DNA of 64,000 nt from Syntrophales bacterium (GTDB lineage Bacteria; Desulfobacterota; Syntrophia; Syntrophales; UBA5619): assembly GCA_023229765.1 (NCBI GenBank), contig JALNYO010000001.1:323807-387806 (forward strand). Direction: 5' to 3'. Below are positions 62,856 to 64,000 of this stretch, in pieces (within the stretch, counting starts at the first letter, position 1; every line of letters starts with the position of its first letter). Both the position numbers and the translations under genes were made by a program. The notes beneath the pieces are model-generated. The model was given only the letters and a program-made list of their open reading frames with translations, searched no databases and had not been told where the DNA came from.

Positions 62856-64000
62856 TTGTCTAATAAAATAATAGTTCTGCCGGAGACCTTGACCCACCGG
62901 ATTGCGGCGGGCGAGGTGATCGAGCGGCCGGCTTCGATTGTCAAAGAACTCGTCGAAAATTCCCTTGACGCCGGGGCGACTGATCTGGCGGTGGAGCTCG
63001 AGAAGGGGGGAACTCAGTCGATTCGCGTGACGGACAACGGGGAGGGGATGGGGCCGGACGATATCCTTTTGGCCTTTTCCCGACACGCCACAAGCAAGAT
63101 CACCCAATTCGACGATTTGTACAGCGTGCGCTCCTTCGGGTTCCGGGGCGAAGCCCTGCCGAGCATTGCCTCGATCGCCCGCGTGGAAATCACGAGCCGT
63201 CCGGCGGAGCGGCCCTTCGGCGCGCGCCTTGTTATCGAGGCGGGGGAGTTGAAAGAGCAGTCAGAGGCCGGGTGTCCGGTTGGCACATCCATTCTCGTGA
63301 CGGCCATATTCGAACCGGTTCCCGTGAGGAAAAAGTTTCTGAAGGGCGACATGACGGAGCAGGGCTACTGCCTCGACTGGATTACCCGTCTGGCCCTGGC
63401 CCGTCCGGATATCCGTATCCGGGTGTCAGCAAACGGCAAAACTACGCTTAATATCCCCGCCGCCCGCGACCTTGCGGAGCGGATTGCCCTGACGATGGGG
63501 GCTGATTTCCGGGGGCAGCTTGTGGAGACGTCGCAGAAAAAGAACGGCGCGTCGGTTTATGGTTTTGTCTCCCGCCCGGAATTTACCCGCTCCAATGCAA
63601 CCCAGATGTACATCTATGTAAATGGAAGATTCGTAAAGGATTCCTTTCTGAGCCATGCGGCGATGACCGCGTATCGCCGTCTCATCGAGCCGCGCCGCTA
63701 CCCGCTGGCGGTAATTTTCATTGATGTCCCGGCCGGCGAGGTGGACGTAAATGTGCACCCGACCAAGATGGAGGTGCGCTTCCGGAATCCCCGCGAGATA
63801 TACGGCCTCATTGTGGAGACGCTGGGAGAGGCGATTGGGGTCGGGTTTGCGGAGGGAGGCGGTTCGGCAGCATATAACCGCACTGATAATCGCACGGGGG
63901 TGGTGGCGCCTGGTTCATATAATGACCGTGTCGAAGAGGCCCTGAAGCGCTACCGGATTTCTTCCGGCCCGCAGAAACTCTATTTTGGCGGTCAGCCGGG
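62856..64000 (+). CDS. mutL: DNA mismatch repair protein MutL (5' part)
   Basis: At least 381 codons, running off the right edge. The start is a TTG with GAGGTG 5 nt upstream, giving SNKIIVLPETLTHRIAAGEVIERP. GHKL ATPase motifs are intact: ENSLDAGAT, VTDNGEGM, RHATSKI and FGFRGEALPSIASI. The NVHPTKMEVRF segment marks the second domain. MutL links MutS to strand incision. Confidence 0.97.
   Translation, partial: MSNKIIVLPETLTHRIAAGEVIERPASIVKELVENSLDAGATDLAVELEKGGTQSIRVTDNGEGMGPDDILLAFSRHATSKITQFDDLYSVRSFGFRGEALPSIASIARVEITSRPAERPFGARLVIEAGELKEQSEAGCPVGTSILVTAIFEPVPVRKKFLKGDMTEQGYCLDWITRLALARPDIRIRVSANGKTTLNIPAARDLAERIALTMGADFRGQLVETSQKKNGASVYGFVSRPEFTRSNATQMYIYVNGRFVKDSFLSHAAMTAYRRLIEPRRYPLAVIFIDVPAGEVDVNVHPTKMEVRFRNPREIYGLIVETLGEAIGVGFAEGGGSAAYNRTDNRTGVVAPGSYNDRVEEALKRYRISSGPQKLYFGGQP

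Overview
The window looks like a chromosomal segment of a motile, anaerobic, syntroph-like deltaproteobacterium (Desulfobacterota, plausibly Syntrophales). This is inferred from the gene mix: pyruvate phosphate dikinase, NIL-type ferredoxin, several TRAP and amino-acid ABC transporters, many HD-GYP, GGDEF and PilZ proteins, a sigma-28-type promoter, CarD, and an rnc / radical SAM / era block. No rRNA, tRNA or CRISPR array was seen. The right edge cuts mutL.

Layout. (1) 84-3391, minus strand: end of an O-antigen dideoxysugar cluster. It holds a truncated Gfo/Idh gene, rfbG, a small antitoxin-like gene, and an RfbH-type dehydrase fused in frame behind a PemK/MazF toxin domain. (2) 3.6-8.6 kb: a TPR gene bracketed by two copies of a short inverted-repeat element, then a small flagellar-type gene behind a sigma-28-like promoter, two HD-GYP proteins and a PilZ protein. 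(3) 8.7-15 kb: SDR, Nudix, a Leu/Ile/Val-type binding protein broken by one in-frame amber codon, and a large hybrid histidine kinase. (4) 15-26.5 kb, minus strand: ppdK, a lemA / nucleotidyltransferase / TPM cluster, and a PII-like protein with an RND efflux pump. (5) 26.8-33.9 kb, plus strand: a polar amino-acid ABC importer and a TRAP transporter. (6) 33.9-42.1 kb, minus strand: a coherent unit of GntR regulator, HMG-CoA-lyase-like lyase, class III CoA transferase, isocitrate-lyase-superfamily lyase, second TRAP transporter and LeuB-like dehydrogenase. It looks like uptake and breakdown of a branched or hydroxylated dicarboxylic acid. (7) 42.1-48.0 kb, minus strand: FlhG/MinD-like ATPase, diguanylate cyclase, era, radical SAM, rnc, mtaB. 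(8) 48.4-64 kb: amidohydrolase, ferredoxin, esterase, DUF1015 protein, trmN6, dciA-like, moaE-like, pcm, nlpD-like, carD, PIN-TRAM, ispD, ispF, pgk, truA, rfbD, MBL hydrolase, mutL.

The most unusual signal is repeat biology. A 21-bp unit (core TTAATGTTCAT) occurs about 20 times, singly or in tandem, between genes and in frame inside genes, where it reads as the heptapeptide K-x-(K/E)-(F/I/L)-(N/S)-V-H. In ispD one unit sits exactly between the start codon and the normal second codon. A second family of 153-174 bp elements has 16-bp terminal inverted repeats and 4-bp target duplications at all three copies (TGAA, GGCT, TATT). Two of those copies differ by exactly one 21-bp unit, giving an empty site and a filled site in the same window. 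Next in interest are the toxin-sugar-enzyme fusion, the catabolic cluster with its promoter-overlapping palindrome, and the amber-interrupted receptor gene beside its kinase.
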